Of a DNA stretch of 64,000 nt, positions 11,920 through 22,937 are shown in pieces. Both the position numbers and the translations under genes were made by a program. The stretch covers positions 1-64,000 of the forward strand of contig JAKCVP010000023.1 in assembly GCA_023512835.1 (NCBI GenBank). The letters are read 5' to 3'. How positions within the stretch are numbered: the stretch's first letter is position 1; every line of letters starts with the position of its first letter. The stretch is from Taxillus chinensis (lineage: Eukaryota; Streptophyta; Magnoliopsida; Santalales; Loranthaceae). The notes under the pieces are model-generated. The model was not told the origin of the DNA. It searched no databases and worked only from the letters and a program-made list of their open reading frames with translations.

Positions 11920-13233
11920 ATGGCGGTCGGAGAAGATGATGCCGGTGACAGACGCGTTGAGGCGCGTCCAGTAACCCCTGAAGCTCCGAGACCGTCGCGT
12001 TTGCGAAGGCCCAGCGCGCGTGCTCTGCAGATGCAGAGTACGCTGACCTGGCAGGCAGAGCAGGACGCGATGGCATCTCAATCGAAAGAGATGGAATGTG
12101 ATGGGGCGGCACGTCGCAAAGAGTCAGCAGCGGGGATGGCGACGAAAGATCCGATCCTGGCTGCCATCCAACAGCTGACGGCAGTCGTCGGGGCGCAGGG
12201 AGCACGCATGGCAGAGATGGGACAATACATGACGACGCTACAACAACAACAACAACAGACGCAAGAACAGCTGCGCGAAACGCGCCACGAAGTCAAGACC
12301 CTCCACGAGTGGATCAAGGAGAACGCGCCCTCGTGGTCACAACCTCCTACGACTGCTGGATCTCCCCACCTCTCGAGCGCGACCTGGCCGTCATTACCGA
12401 CTTCGGGACAATCGGGATACGTGACAGGACAGACGGTTTCGCCAAACAGCTCGACCTCCCAACGCGTCGCTACGGCCGCCCCTCCCTAGCATTAGCATGG
12501 ATCTGAGCAGAGTGGCCTTCCATGGGGAGGACGCCAGCGCGCTCAAGAAGCGGTTCAATGACGCCTTCGCCACCATGGCCCCTACCAAGGAGGTGAAATG
12601 CACGGGCATCTTGAAGAGTCCGGGGAGGGTGGCAAGGTGAAGGTCTTGTTCAAGAAGCAAGACGAGGCGGATTTGGTGCGCAGCAACGACGACTGGCAAA
12701 AGGCGCACTTCCGGGGTGTGACTCTGCAAGGCGAACAATGGTACCCCATCAAGGTCGACCGAGTCAACCGCATGGCGGTCAACGACGGCAACAGCTGGGT
12801 GATCCGGGAACATGCGGCGCGCGAGATTGGTGAGGAGAATGGGGTGGAGGTGAGGAATCTGCGATGGCTGAGTGCACCCAGTGAGAAGCAATACGGATCG
12901 ATGGTGGTGTACCTCGCGAAGACGACGGATGCGAAGAAGCTATTGGAACAACAGATCATGGACTTTCAGGGCGAAGCCGCCTTCACCAAGACGTACGAGC
13001 GCCGGCAAGGTCCCACCCGCTGCTATCGTTGTCAACAGTTTGGCCACCAGGAGCTGCGCTGTCGCAACGAGATGACTTGCATCAAGTGCGCCGCTCCGGG
13101 GCATCAGCGGTCGGCCTGCATCAGTCACGCACCGCGATGCGTCAACTGTAAGGGACCGCATGAGGCCGATGACCGGGGCTGCCCCAAATACAAGGAGCTG
13201 CTGCGCAAGTACCAAGCGACATCGCATGCATAG
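11920..13233 (+). CDS. LINE ORF1, nucleic-acid-binding Gag-like protein (frameshifted)
   Basis: The N-terminal part (from ATG 11920) is basic, then Gln-rich with a likely coiled coil (TLQQQQQQTQEQLRETRHE), then Ser/Thr-rich. The C-terminal part has three zinc knuckles, starting with CYRCQQFGHQELRC, then CIKCAAPGHQRSAC and CVNCKGPHEADDRGC, the usual RNA-binding module of LINE ORF1. Two breaks divide it. One lies near 12480-12487 in a CCCTCCC context, after which the frame continues as SISMDLSRVAFHG. The second lies at the G4 run 12623-12626. The last four codons overlap the ORF2 start: the string ATGCATAG carries the ORF2 ATG and the ORF1 stop. Confidence 0.75.
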
Positions 13234-16200
13234 ACTTCGTATCATGCAAGCGAACGTGCGGAAAATGTCGGCCGTGCAGCATGCGATGCTCAACGACGTC
13301 CATCTGGCATCGTTTGATCTGATCCTGTTGCAGGAACCGCATGGTTACTACGACTCCACGAGAGAGAAGGCGGTGTCCAATCCATACTCCACTAACCTGT
13401 GGACCCAACATCTGCCCACTGAAACTCGAGAAGGACCATTCCCGGTGCGGTCCCTCATCTACAGCAAGAAAACATTGCGGGCTACGCCAGTGCCGCTCGC
13501 CAGCCCCGATCTGTGTGCGGTGATGGTAAGGACGGCGCAAACCCAGGTCTTGGTGGTGTCACTGTACAGCCCACCGTTGGTCAGTAGCAGCGACAGAACT
13601 AGCTTGAACACCTCGCTTGCCGGTATCGAAACGACATGGCAAGAACTGAAACGCCAGCATGGACAGTCCGTGGGACTCCTCCTCGCGGGGGACTTCAACC
13701 GACATGACCCGCTCTGGGGAGGAGACAACGTGACCGCGAGCCACTGGCGCGGCGAAGGCGCACCGATTCTCGAGTTCATGCATGCGCACCACCTAGTGTC
13801 GTTGCTCCCACGAGGCGCCATCACCTTTGACTCCACGAGAGGCCAATCCACGATTGATCTGACCCTTGCTTCCGCACCGCTGGCAGAGGCAGTCCTGTGG
13901 TGTCGCCCGCACGACGTTGAGTATGGATCGGATCATCTTGCCATCGACACCGGGTTGGCGTTGGACGTGGACGATCGCCCCTCCCCCAAGCGACGCGCCT
14001 TTCGAAGTGCCAACTGGGAGAGAGTTCGCACTGCGCTGAACGAGAAATTGCAACAGGGTCGCATCCAATGCGCAGGGGACATTCACCAGCATGCTCAGAG
14101 CCTGAATGACATGGTCACTGAGGCGTTGGATCAACACGTGCCGCTGTCCAAGCCATCCCCATACGCGAAGCGGTGGTGGACGCAGGATCTGACGGCGTTG
14201 CGACAAGACTATACCTTCTGGAGGAACCGAGCACGCGCCGCACGACGAGCAGGGTACCCGTCGCCGGAGCTGGAACACCAATGCGACCGCACGCGCCATG
14301 CCTTCACGCGTCAAGTGCGACAGCAAAAGAGGCGACACTGGGTGGAATTCTTGGACGAACCCACCAACATCTGGAAAGCGGCGAAATACCTAGGCGACGG
14401 AAGCGGAAGCGGCTTCGCCAACATCGCCGAGCTCCAGGGACCGGACTCTGACTCACCGACCGTAAGTGCAAACGCTGGCATGGCAGATCTATTGTTACGA
14501 CAATTCTTTCCTCCTCTACCCATGAGGACGGAGGAGGCTCCTGCCGACACCGCGTTTGCTCAGCTGCCCTGCCCACCGCTGACGAGAGACGAGGTGCGGG
14601 AAGCGGTCTTCAAGGCTAAACCATGGAAGGCGCCAGGCGAAGATGGCATCCCCGCCGTGGTGTGGAAGGAGCTCTGGCCGGTGCTCGGTGACGAGTTGGT
14701 GAAGCTATTTCAACGATCCCTGGACGAAGGCATCCTCCCCGACAGCTGGCGGATGGCGAAGATCATCCCCCTGAGGAAACCCAACAAGCCCGACTACACC
14801 CTCGCGAAAGCGTACCGGCCTATCTCACTCCTCCCGACGCTCAGCAAAGCACTGGAGTCGCTGATCGCGGAACGCATCTCATACCTGGCAGAGCAGCATG
14901 GTCTGTTACCACACAACCACTTCGGTGCACGCAAGCGACGGTCGGCCGTCCCGGCGCTGACCGTGCTGCAAGAGCGGATCTATGAGGCCTGGCGCCATCG
15001 CCAGGTGCTCAGTCTGGTCAGTTTTGATGTTCAGGGTGCTTACAATGGCGTCGGTCGAGAGGTGCTCCTGCAGCGCCTTCGTCGTCGACAGATCCCGGAA
15101 ACCCTGGTACGATGGATCGATGCTTTCTGCACCGACCGACGGGCCAGTATCTTACTCAACGACTGGCAGTCTCCGTCTTTTCCACTCCCGGAGGCCGGTT
15201 TACCCCAGGGATCGCCGCTCTCGCCCATTCTGTTCTTGTTCTTCAACGCGGACCTAGTGCAAACGACGATCAACGCCCAAGGGGGAGCCATCACCTTTGT
15301 GGACGACTACAATGCATGGATGGTCGGCAACACGGCGGCAGAGAATCGGATGCGCTTACAAATTGAGCTGATCCCCAAGATTGAAGCCTGGGAATCTTGC
15401 AGCGGTGCCACCTTCGAAGCCAGCAAAACCGCCTTCATTCACTTCACGAGAAACTCCGCACGAGAGGACGACACCGCCTTGGAGGTGAAAGGAGTCCCGG
15501 TTGTGCCGGAGACGAAGGTCAAGGTTCTGGGAGTGGTCCTGGACGCGCGTCTGCGCTTCAAGGAACATGCTGCTCGAGCCGCTAAGCGTAGCTTTGCCGC
15601 GGCCTGCGGGCTCGCTCGACTCCGTCAACTGCGTAGTGACACTGCTAGACAGCTGTTCACCGTACGGTGGCGCCGGTGGCGGACTATGCATCCCCCATCT
15701 GGTCTTCCCACGCCACCATGACGATGCAACAGATGACGAATCCGGTGCAGATGCTGGCGGCCAAGACCATTGCGGGGATCTGGAGGACGACGGCGCTGGC
15801 GACGGCGGAAGCAGAAGCGGCCATCCTCCCCGCCGAGGTGCGGTGGAAACGACAACGAGGGCAATTCTGGACGGACGCACTGTGTCTACCACGGCGGCAT
15901 CCACTGGACCTCACGAAGCGTCGCGCCTGGCGATGCACCAGTCGCTTTTGCTCGCCGCTGATGACCATGGCGGGGGAGTTCTCCATGAACGACGCTGTGC
16001 CTCGCGAACACATCGAGCCGTACAGCCGCTGCCCGTGGCAACCGTCGCTTCGAGTGACACTTGACAAAGACTGCACCAGCGCATTGGCTCGAGCGGGAAC
16101 ACCCCCTGAAGCACATGAACTACAGATCTACACCGACGGATCCGCACGCTATGATCTCGTCGGCACCGGCATCATGGCGTGGATGTGGCACCGAGGCACC

Positions 16201-17068
16201 CGAGAAGTTCACCTCGGTGACTCTCACACTACGGGCACACCGTCGACGATGAATGTCTATGCAGCGGAACTTGGTGCCATTGACCGCGCCCTGCGGCTGG
16301 TGCAAGACCGCCGATACTTTATGCGCAGCGTTCGGCGCGTTACGATCTTCACCGACTCGCAAGCGGTGCTGCGCTCCTTGCAGCGACCAGGTCAACAGAG
16401 CGGCCAACACTACCTGGTCAATATCGCCCGACACGTGCAGCAGATGGAAGCACAGAGCGAACGTCAGATACATTTTCACTGTTCCGGCTCACGCCGGATG
16501 CGAAGGCAACGAGCGAGCCCACCAGCTCGCCCAAGAAGCCACCACGGTAGGAAAGATGGCGCCGGCGGTGGTGCAACTGCGAAGCGCGTTGCGACGCATC
16601 CTGCGACCGGCGCTGGTAGCACACCGCGGGCAGCTGTACGAGCACGCCAGGCACTCCGGTCGATACGCTCGCCGCATGGACCTGGCCCTACCTGGACGGC
16701 ATACGAAAGCTCTGTACGGTAAGTTAACTCGGGACGAGGCGAACCTCCTGTCGCAGCTACGAACGGGCAAGTGCAGATTCAACCATTATCTGCACTCCAT
16801 TGGCCTCCGCGAGACAGATGCATGTGCATGTGGTCAACCAGAGATGATCCATCACTTTCTTTTCGAATGCTCGCTGTGGGCGGAAGCACGACAAAGCCTG
16901 CAAGAAGCGGCGCGACCCAGGTGGGGAGATGTCTCCTACCTGGTAGGAGGGTGGTCCGGGCCGACCCTGGACGGGCCCAAGGCACAGTGGCGACCCAAGC
17001 TGGCCGTGGTGAGAGCCACTATTCAATTTGCAAAGAGCACGAATCGACTGCTTCACGACGAAGGCTAG
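13226..17068 (+). CDS. LINE ORF2: endonuclease, reverse transcriptase, RNase H (frameshifted)
   Basis: Start ATG at 13226, overlapping the ORF1 stop. Domains in order: endonuclease/exonuclease/phosphatase fold (LRIMQANVRK, LLQEPHGY, LLAGDFNRHDPLWGGD, GSDHLAID); reverse transcriptase (KPWKAPGEDGIP, YRPISLLPTLSKALE, SFDVQGAYNGV, GLPQGSPLSPILF, catalytic FVDD); RNase H (IYTDGSA, AAELGAI, IFTDSQ, then VPAHAGCEGNERAH); and a C-terminal zinc motif (CACGQPEMIHHFLFEC). Breaks occur near 15664 (one base short in a G run) and near 16476, where the usual Trp before VPAH is lost by an apparent two-base shortfall. The usual RNase H motif GNExAD reads GNERAH, so its last Asp is His here. Confidence 0.88.
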
Positions 17069-17343
17069 AACAACGATGTGAGGGTCACGAACTGGGTGGT
17101 GTGCTCCCCTCCGAGAACGCCTGGGCTTGCCCGCGTTGGCAGTGCCCCCCGTACGAGCTGCAACACCTATCACACAGCTTAGAGACAGGGTCAGGTCAGG
17201 TGTCTACCAGCGCACCATTGGGAACGAGGTCTCTCAAGAAAGCAGAGAACGAGGAGTGGGCTGAGAATGAACCGGAGGACAATGTAGTTGAAGCCATGTA
17301 GACGCTAGTCCCCTATAAGCCTAGAGGCTTCACAGGGCGTATG

Positions 17344-17344
<1 letters not shown>

Positions 17345-17374
<30 letters not shown>
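17345..17374 (+). repeat. (ATC)10 tract, LINE 3' tail
   Basis: Ten uninterrupted ATC units about 275 bp downstream of the ORF2 stop. Tad/I-type LINEs often end in a short simple repeat rather than poly-A, so I read this as the 3' terminus. Confidence 0.7.
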
Positions 17375-17630
17375 GTTCTCTTATGCATAGGGAAGAGAAT
17401 TCACTGGACTATACAGTGAGTTTACAAAAATTGCCTGTTCCTTGCTTGATCATCCCACAGTCTCATCTTCTGCGGATAGCTTCGCCAGGATGTCTCGTCG
17501 TCGAGGGCCGGCGAGCTCAGGTGTTCGCGATCTTGCCCTTCTATTGATAGTGGAGTACGGAGACAAAGGATGAAAAAGATAGATGTGCATGGGCTTTCGA
17601 GCACACTCCCACGCCCATAGTAGCAGCAGA

Positions 17631-17635
17631 CATTG
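17631..17635. repeat. target-site duplication CATTG (left)
   Basis: Matches 22559-22563 exactly on the other side of the copia element. Confidence 0.93.
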
Positions 17636-17817
17636 TGTTGTGATGCAGGATGCGGAGGAAGCCAGCGAGGAGTGCAACGGTGCCCTTGACGAGAGATGGA
17701 TTGCACTACAGAGGAAACAACTACCTACACTACATCTCACTCATATACCACTGATCTCAGGGTGACTATCAGCCCCTGACTCCTTAGGCATCAACCCCTT
17801 AGATATCTATCACAACA
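17636..17817 (-). repeat. copia 3' LTR
   Basis: 182 bp, TG...CA ends with an inverted TGTTGTGAT/ATCACAACA terminus. It is the downstream LTR relative to the minus-strand coding direction. Confidence 0.95.
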
Positions 17818-17829
17818 CACCCCCTCAAC
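17818..17829 (-). other. polypurine tract (plus-strand DNA primer)
   Basis: Read on the minus strand the bases directly before the 3' LTR are GGTTGAGGGGGTG, a purine-rich tract at the usual position for plus-strand priming. Confidence 0.75.
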
Positions 17830-19074
17830 CTGAGGTCGGTGGTGTAGCATCATCCAGCGCAGCTTGAATGATACTTACTTTGCCACAGCTGCTGGAGCTC
17901 ATCCGGAGCATCTCCAGCGCGGGTTTCCACAGATTCCTCCCCAAGCTCTTGGTGAAGATATCTGCTGCCTGTCGCTGCGTGGGGACGTATGCGAGGGCCA
18001 CATGCCCGTTGTCATACTCCTGCCGACAGTAGTGGTTCCTCACGTCGATGTGCTTCGTCCGTGCAGAGTTCTTGTGATTGACCGTCAGCGCGATCGTAGA
18101 CTGATTGTCTTCGCGAATGCTGACCGGTCGTAGAAGCTTTTCATCGTACCCGACTTCCGTGAGGAATCCCACAATCCAGTTTGCCTCTTTGATCGCTTCC
18201 ACGAGAGCGGCGTACTCGCTCTCGGTCGACGACAATGCAATGGTGCTCTGCAGCTTGCTCCTCCACGAGACAAGCCCACCCGCGACAAAGAAGGCATAGC
18301 CAGACGTGGATCTCCGCTTCTCCTTCTCTCCAGCAAAATCCGCGTCACTGTACCCTTGCACCAATGGCTCTTCGTTCGGGTAGTGGAACCGAAGGCCATG
18401 CGAGCGAGTTCCGCTCAGATACCGAAGCACACGCTTGGCTGCTTGCATGTGTGCATCGGAAGGATTGGCAAGGTACCTTGACAGCTGGGAGACTCGGAGC
18501 GAGATGTCTGGCCTTGACACAACAGCCAGGTAGTTGAGCATTCCCACTACCTGCTGGTACGCAACCCTGGAGATGGCAGTGCATGACGCTGCACCTGCCA
18601 TCAGAATCTCCTCTCCAGGCGTCTGGGTCGGCTTGCACCCCGCCATCCCGAATCGTTCCAGCGCCTTGTCGACATGAGGCCGCTGGTGAATGCGCAGGGC
18701 TCGAGCTGCCCGATCGCGCTCAATCTTCAGTCCGAGGAACGTCGTTGCCTCCACGTCTCGCAGCGTGAAGGTCGCCTTCAACGACCGTTCCAACCTCTGA
18801 ATCGATGCATGGTCCCATCCAGTGACTTGGATGTCATCCACGAAGACCATGACAAACACACTCTTCCGAGTGTTACTCAGGACACACGGGTCCCGCAGAA
18901 AGGGTGCATACCCTTGCGACTTCAGAGCGCGCATCAGCTCTTGATACCACAGGTGAGGTGCCTGCTTCAGGCCATACAGGCTCTTTCGCAGCTTGCATAC
19001 CACCCCATCCTGATACATGCCGTGCGGGGCTTCTGCATAGATGGCGAACTCATCCAAGAGTGCATGCAGAAATG
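17825..19074 (-). CDS. copia pol segment 3: reverse transcriptase (most) and RNase H
   Basis: This frame carries the copia RT core. It begins just after the first catalytic Asp region, with FLHALLDEFAIYAEAP, then KSLYGLKQAPHLWYQEL, the catalytic FVDD (VMVFVDDIQVTG), and SRVAYQQVVGMLNYLAVVSR. RNase H follows: GYSDADFAG, RRSTSGYAFFV, SSTESEYAAL, EDNQSTIAL and KHIDVRNHYCR. It ends about seven codons from the 3' LTR, as is usual. It joins the preceding segment through the G6 run (plus-strand C6, 19075-19080), where one base too many breaks the frame. Confidence 0.92.
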
Positions 19075-20887
19075 CCCCCCGTCACGTCCCACTGATACAG
19101 GTCCCAGTCGTGAAACGCCATCAAGGCGTACATGATGCGATACGACGCACACCCGAGCGTGTATGCATACGTATCCAGATAGTCGACCCCGTACTGCTGC
19201 CGGAAGCCACGGACGACCCATCGAGACTTCGCCGTCCCGTCGTCCTTGACCTTCCACACCCACTTGCCGTCTATCACCTGCCGACCAGCAGGGACTTGGC
19301 GAGCAGGAATCAGATCCCAGGTGTGCAGTGCTTCGAGCGTGTCGACTTCCTTCTTCATGGATGCCCTCCATATAGGGGATGCCAGCGCCTCTTCCAGGCC
19401 GGCTGGCTCCGACTGGACCGTCGTGGTCTGGTCGCTAGCTTTCACCATGGCCAGAGCGTTGGCCTCATGGTCCTTCAGCTGCTGCGTAGGTCGTTTGTTT
19501 CGAGTCGACCGTCTCTGCTGACCTCCCCGGTCAGCCACAGGCAGAGCTGCAGACTGCGCTGCACGAGACTCTGCTTCGTTTGCAATACGAGCAAACTCGT
19601 CTTCCTGAGTCCTTCCCGGAGGCTCACAGGCATAAACCCACCCCCTGACTCGAGGTGGTATTCGCGTGGCAGTCCTCTCCTGGGACTCCACCAGCCCTCT
19701 CTCTGGGGCGTTCATGAGCATGGTCGGCTCCACAGCGGGAGCACCCTCGCTTGGGTGCGCAGGAGGTTCCACACCCCCTGAGCCGACCATCTGATCTGGC
19801 GCATCCGTCATGGACGCATCGTCGACCTCGGCGGGATTTGTGACGATCTGTTCTGGTACATCCTTCGCGGATGAATCGTGTGAATTGTCGACCTCGGCGG
19901 GATTTATGACAATCTCTTCTGGTGCATGCCTCATACATGCATCGTCGACCTCGGCGGGATTTATGACGATCTCTTCTGGTACATCCTCGTGCTCTATGTC
20001 CAATTGCTGCGTGTGACCCTTCAGGCCATTGCTGTCAAGACGTGAATACATTTGATGCTCGTGGAACGACACATGCGGAGTCTCCACGACTCGTGTCGTT
20101 CCTGGGATCCAGACTCGATAATTCCGGGTCGAGTTCGACTGGTACCCCACCATGTATCCTCGGATGGTCTGATGTCCAAACTTGCCAGCCTTCTGCTGGT
20201 GAGGGACAGTGTCTTGGAGTACCGCCAAGCATCCGAATCGCTTCAGGTAGGTGATGTCTGGCGCTGACGTGCGACCCAAGAACACCTCTTCCACTACCTG
20301 TGACGGAGACTCGAGAGCAGTGCCGGTGGGCGTCAGGTTCGACAGCACGACCGCTGTCCTGACCGCCTCTGGCCACAAGGTCGTCGGCAGCCTGGAATCC
20401 GTCAACAGACTTCGTGCCTTTCGGATGATGACCTTGTTGGTTGCCTCGGCTCTCCCATTCTGCTCCGGTGTATATGGTGTGCTCCATTCGCACCGGATGC
20501 TCCGTGCGTCGCAGAAGTCTCGGAATGCTTGCGTGTTGAACTCGTGGTCGGCTCGCACCACTCCCACCGAGTGGGGAGTCTGGCCAGCCTCAACGCTGGC
20601 GGCGAGCATCGACCGCATCTGATCGATCAACTTGCTGACCTCAAGAAACCACTGTCCCTTCTCTTTCAGCACTCTCACGCTTCGATAGCTCGTGCAGTCA
20701 TCCGTGACTGCCACAAAGTACTGAGACCCATCATACCCGGTGGGGCGAATCTTCCCCACCGAGTCTAGATGCAGCTTGTAGAACGGCTTCGTCGCTCGCA
20801 GCTGCGGGTCTCGTGACGGCCGTCTGGTGGAGTGGCTGGACATGCACACTTCACACGGCGTCGACGTGTCGACGACACGCACCCCTC
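19075..20887 (-). CDS. copia pol segment 2: integrase and start of reverse transcriptase
   Basis: Begins at the second half of the integrase zinc module (PCEVCMSSH). The catalytic core reads KLHLDSVGKI (first Asp), VVRADHEFNTQAF (second Asp; the usual SDNGGEF is reduced) and YTPEQNGRAEATNKVI (Glu). A long linker holds three near-repeats of EEIVINPAEVD, coded by tandem copies around 19820-19980. The segment then enters RT (WDLIPARQVPAGRQVIDGKW) and the first catalytic Asp (YQWDVTG) before the break at 19075-19080. The upstream break lies at the G4 run opposite 20883-20888. Confidence 0.9.
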
Positions 20888-22258
20888 GAGGCCGGTCGTC
20901 GACTGCTGGATCTTGCGCCATACTGACGCGCTGGGGTGGCCCAATCGAGCATGCCATAACCCAGCCTCATCCATCCTGTCCATCGCCTCTCCGCGCATCG
21001 TCGTGAGCGCCAGGAGATCGTCTCGGCGGTGTTGCTTCGTCTGCAACACAAGGACTCCATGGAGAAACATCACCGCTCCCAGCATCTGCTTCCCTCGATA
21101 CAGGGCACCGCGGCCCGAATCGACAAAGATGCCTTTCTCGTGGAGCTTCCCGGTCGACAGGAGGTTCATCGGAGACCTCTCGTGGTAGTAGACGTCGTTG
21201 AGCCGTACCGGGCACACGGATCCGTCAGGCGTGACGAGATCCAACTCAACGCTACCCATCATCGTGCACGTGGTGGGGGGACCCATGACGCTAAATTGCA
21301 CCGGCGACACCTGTCGCGTGCTCGTCATGACGCTCAGATCATTGCAAATGTGCTCACTGGCGCAACTGTCTACACCCCACAATGTCCGCACAGATGACGG
21401 TCCATGGACACTAGTCTTCACCGTCATCATGTCCAATCGAAACTTGCTGTTCGATGGTGTCTGATCTTCATCCCTTGGATGCGGCTTCTCCCTCCTTCCA
21501 GAATGCGAGTCCCCTGTCTGAGATTCTCGGTTCACCCCTCTGCGCTCGGGCTTGGGCTTCTGTTCTGGGTGAAGCTTCCAGCACTTCGCTGGGCCATGGC
21601 CACGCTTTCCGCAGTGGCTGCATCCGGATGTCATGACGGCGAGCGCAGCCCCATACGGTCGGGCGCCCTGCGCTGCTCGTCGCTGCCGGTCCTCTTCTCG
21701 GGCCAGCCCATGGAGCTCATCTAACGTGAGCTCACTCGGGAGCGATCCAGCAATAAACTGACGACGGAAGTCGGCGAACGCATCCGTGTCCAAACAGAAG
21801 ACAAAGTTGGTCTTCAAAATTCGCTCATCGATGTCCACCTTGCCCTCGGTGGCCAGACGGAAGTCATTCCAGGCTTCCTGCTTGCGGCGGAGATACTCGT
21901 CGACGCTGCCATCACATCCGCTCAACGTGGCGAATAACAGGCTGTTCACGGCGTCATACTCTCGCTGCTTCGACTTGGGCTCATAACGCTTCCTCAATGC
22001 ATCCCAGAGGTCCTTGGCATCGCTGAAGTGGGCGTACTGCACCTTGACCACGGGAGCCATGGCTTGCCTCATCTGGGCAAGCCCCTGAGCGTTCTTCTTG
22101 ACCCATTTCTTGTACTCGACCACATCCGCTTCGGATGGTCGTTCTTCCACCAAGGCATCATTCTCACGGGCGGCAAGTCCGTCGAGCTGATCCGTCTTGT
22201 AACTGACCCAGTCGTTGGCACCTTTCAACACGGTGAAGTGGAGTTTCTCGCTATCCAT
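20765..22258 (-). CDS. copia gag, protease and GAG-pre-integrase segment
   Basis: Starts at ATG 22258, about 120 bp inside the 5' LTR. Gag (MDSEKLHFTVLKGANDWVSY, then LWDALRKRYEP) is followed by a CCHC knuckle, CSHCGKRGHGPAKC. The aspartic protease site reads VDSCASEHICND, with Cys in place of the usual Gly after Asp-Ser. The GAG-pre-integrase motif LWHARLGHPSASVWRKI is intact. Past about 20885 this frame is out of register with integrase and ends after some 40 unrelated codons, so true coding in this frame stops near 20885. Confidence 0.92.
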   Translation of the reverse strand: MDSEKLHFTVLKGANDWVSYKTDQLDGLAARENDALVEERPSEADVVEYKKWVKKNAQGLAQMRQAMAPVVKVQYAHFSDAKDLWDALRKRYEPKSKQREYDAVNSLLFATLSGCDGSVDEYLRRKQEAWNDFRLATEGKVDIDERILKTNFVFCLDTDAFADFRRQFIAGSLPSELTLDELHGLAREEDRQRRAAQGARPYGAALAVMTSGCSHCGKRGHGPAKCWKLHPEQKPKPERRGVNRESQTGDSHSGRREKPHPRDEDQTPSNSKFRLDMMTVKTSVHGPSSVRTLWGVDSCASEHICNDLSVMTSTRQVSPVQFSVMGPPTTCTMMGSVELDLVTPDGSVCPVRLNDVYYHERSPMNLLSTGKLHEKGIFVDSGRGALYRGKQMLGAVMFLHGVLVLQTKQHRRDDLLALTTMRGEAMDRMDEAGLWHARLGHPSASVWRKIQQSTTGLEGCVSSTRRRRVKCACPATPPDGRHETRSCERRSRSTSCI

Positions 22259-22364
22259 TTTCGGTCATGCCCCTGCGGTTAGTCAGGGGTAGCCAACAGT
22301 GAAGCTGACTCAGCACCGACGATCAACCAGTGGTGAAACTGATCAACAAATGAAGAAGCTGTCC

Positions 22365-22376
22365 GGGCTCATAACC
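22365..22376 (-). other. primer-binding site for an initiator-tRNA-Met half molecule
   Basis: Directly inside the 5' LTR the plus strand reads GGGCTCATAACC. This is the anticodon arm sequence of eukaryotic initiator tRNA-Met (CAT anticodon with the GGG/CCC stem), not its 3' end. That is the arrangement of copia-type elements primed by an internally cleaved tRNA half. Confidence 0.75.
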
Positions 22377-22558
22377 TGTTGTGATGCAGGATGCGGAGGA
22401 AGCCAGCGAGGAGTGCAACGGTGCCCTTGACGAGAGATGGATTGCACTACAGAGGAAACAACTACCTACACTACATCTCACTCATATACCACTGATCTCA
22501 GGGTGACTATCAGCCCCTGACTCCTTAGGCATCAACCCCTTAGATATCTATCACAACA
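22377..22558 (-). repeat. copia 5' LTR
   Basis: 182 bp, apparently identical to 17636-17817. It would carry the element's promoter, transcribing toward lower coordinates. The CATTG duplication follows at 22559-22563. Confidence 0.95.
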
Positions 22559-22937
22559 CATTGTAATGCACACAATTTTTGAAAATGACTGTCTGTATAG
22601 TGTCATGCTGCTGAAGCATATCCCGAGCCTGCAGGACGTGCGTTGATGCGTTACATTTGGCCCCAGCCCCGGTGACGAGGCTTTTCGCGACGCGAACCAT
22701 CGAGGGAGCAGGCTGCCACATGTCTCTATGTGAAGCTACTATCCGCTAGCGTCCTCGTTACCATACTAGGTCGTTCTAACGAGCCGCTGATGGCACCCCT
22801 TCAACGCATTCGAAGATAGCCGATTACAAGTGCTGCCACTAGGGCCTTGCATCAACTAGGTACGTGCCTCTGCATAGATGCTTCCACTGCGCTCGAACGA
22901 GTGTCGTGATAGCAAATACTTGAGATCTTTTTAGCAC

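Larger units (their letters stand above)
11890..17374 (+). mobile_element. Tad-like non-LTR retrotransposon (LINE), near full length
   Basis: Order of parts: ORF1 with three CCHC knuckles, ORF2 with apurinic endonuclease, reverse transcriptase, RNase H and a C-terminal CCHC motif, a ~300-bp 3' region, then a tail of ten ATC units (17345-17374). This is the architecture of fungal Tad/I-type LINEs. Insertion is by target-primed reverse transcription. Four frame breaks of one or two bases interrupt the two ORFs. The GC-rich, unmutated look suggests recent arrival. The 5' end is uncertain and may lie up to 300 bp upstream; no target duplication was found. Confidence 0.85.
17636..22558 (-). mobile_element. 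Ty1/copia LTR retrotransposon, full length (4923 bp)
   Basis: Two 182-bp LTRs (17636-17817 and 22377-22558) look identical by eye, begin TGTTGTGAT and end ATCACAACA, and are flanked by the 5-bp target duplication CATTG (17631-17635 and 22559-22563). Domain order on the minus strand is gag, protease, integrase, reverse transcriptase, RNase H, which defines copia. Identical LTRs imply a recent insertion. Two single-base frame breaks, both in G runs of the coding strand, split the polyprotein into three frames. At least two other solo or decayed LTRs of this family lie elsewhere in the window. Confidence 0.96.

Noticed and set aside
16771..17301. 176-codon frame at the end of the LINE
   Set aside because: It overlaps the ORF2 C-terminus, whose zinc motif and continuity identify the coding frame.
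22365..22376. Possible tRNA gene (anticodon-arm sequence)
   Set aside because: Only the anticodon arm is present and it abuts the 5' LTR; it is the primer-binding site.
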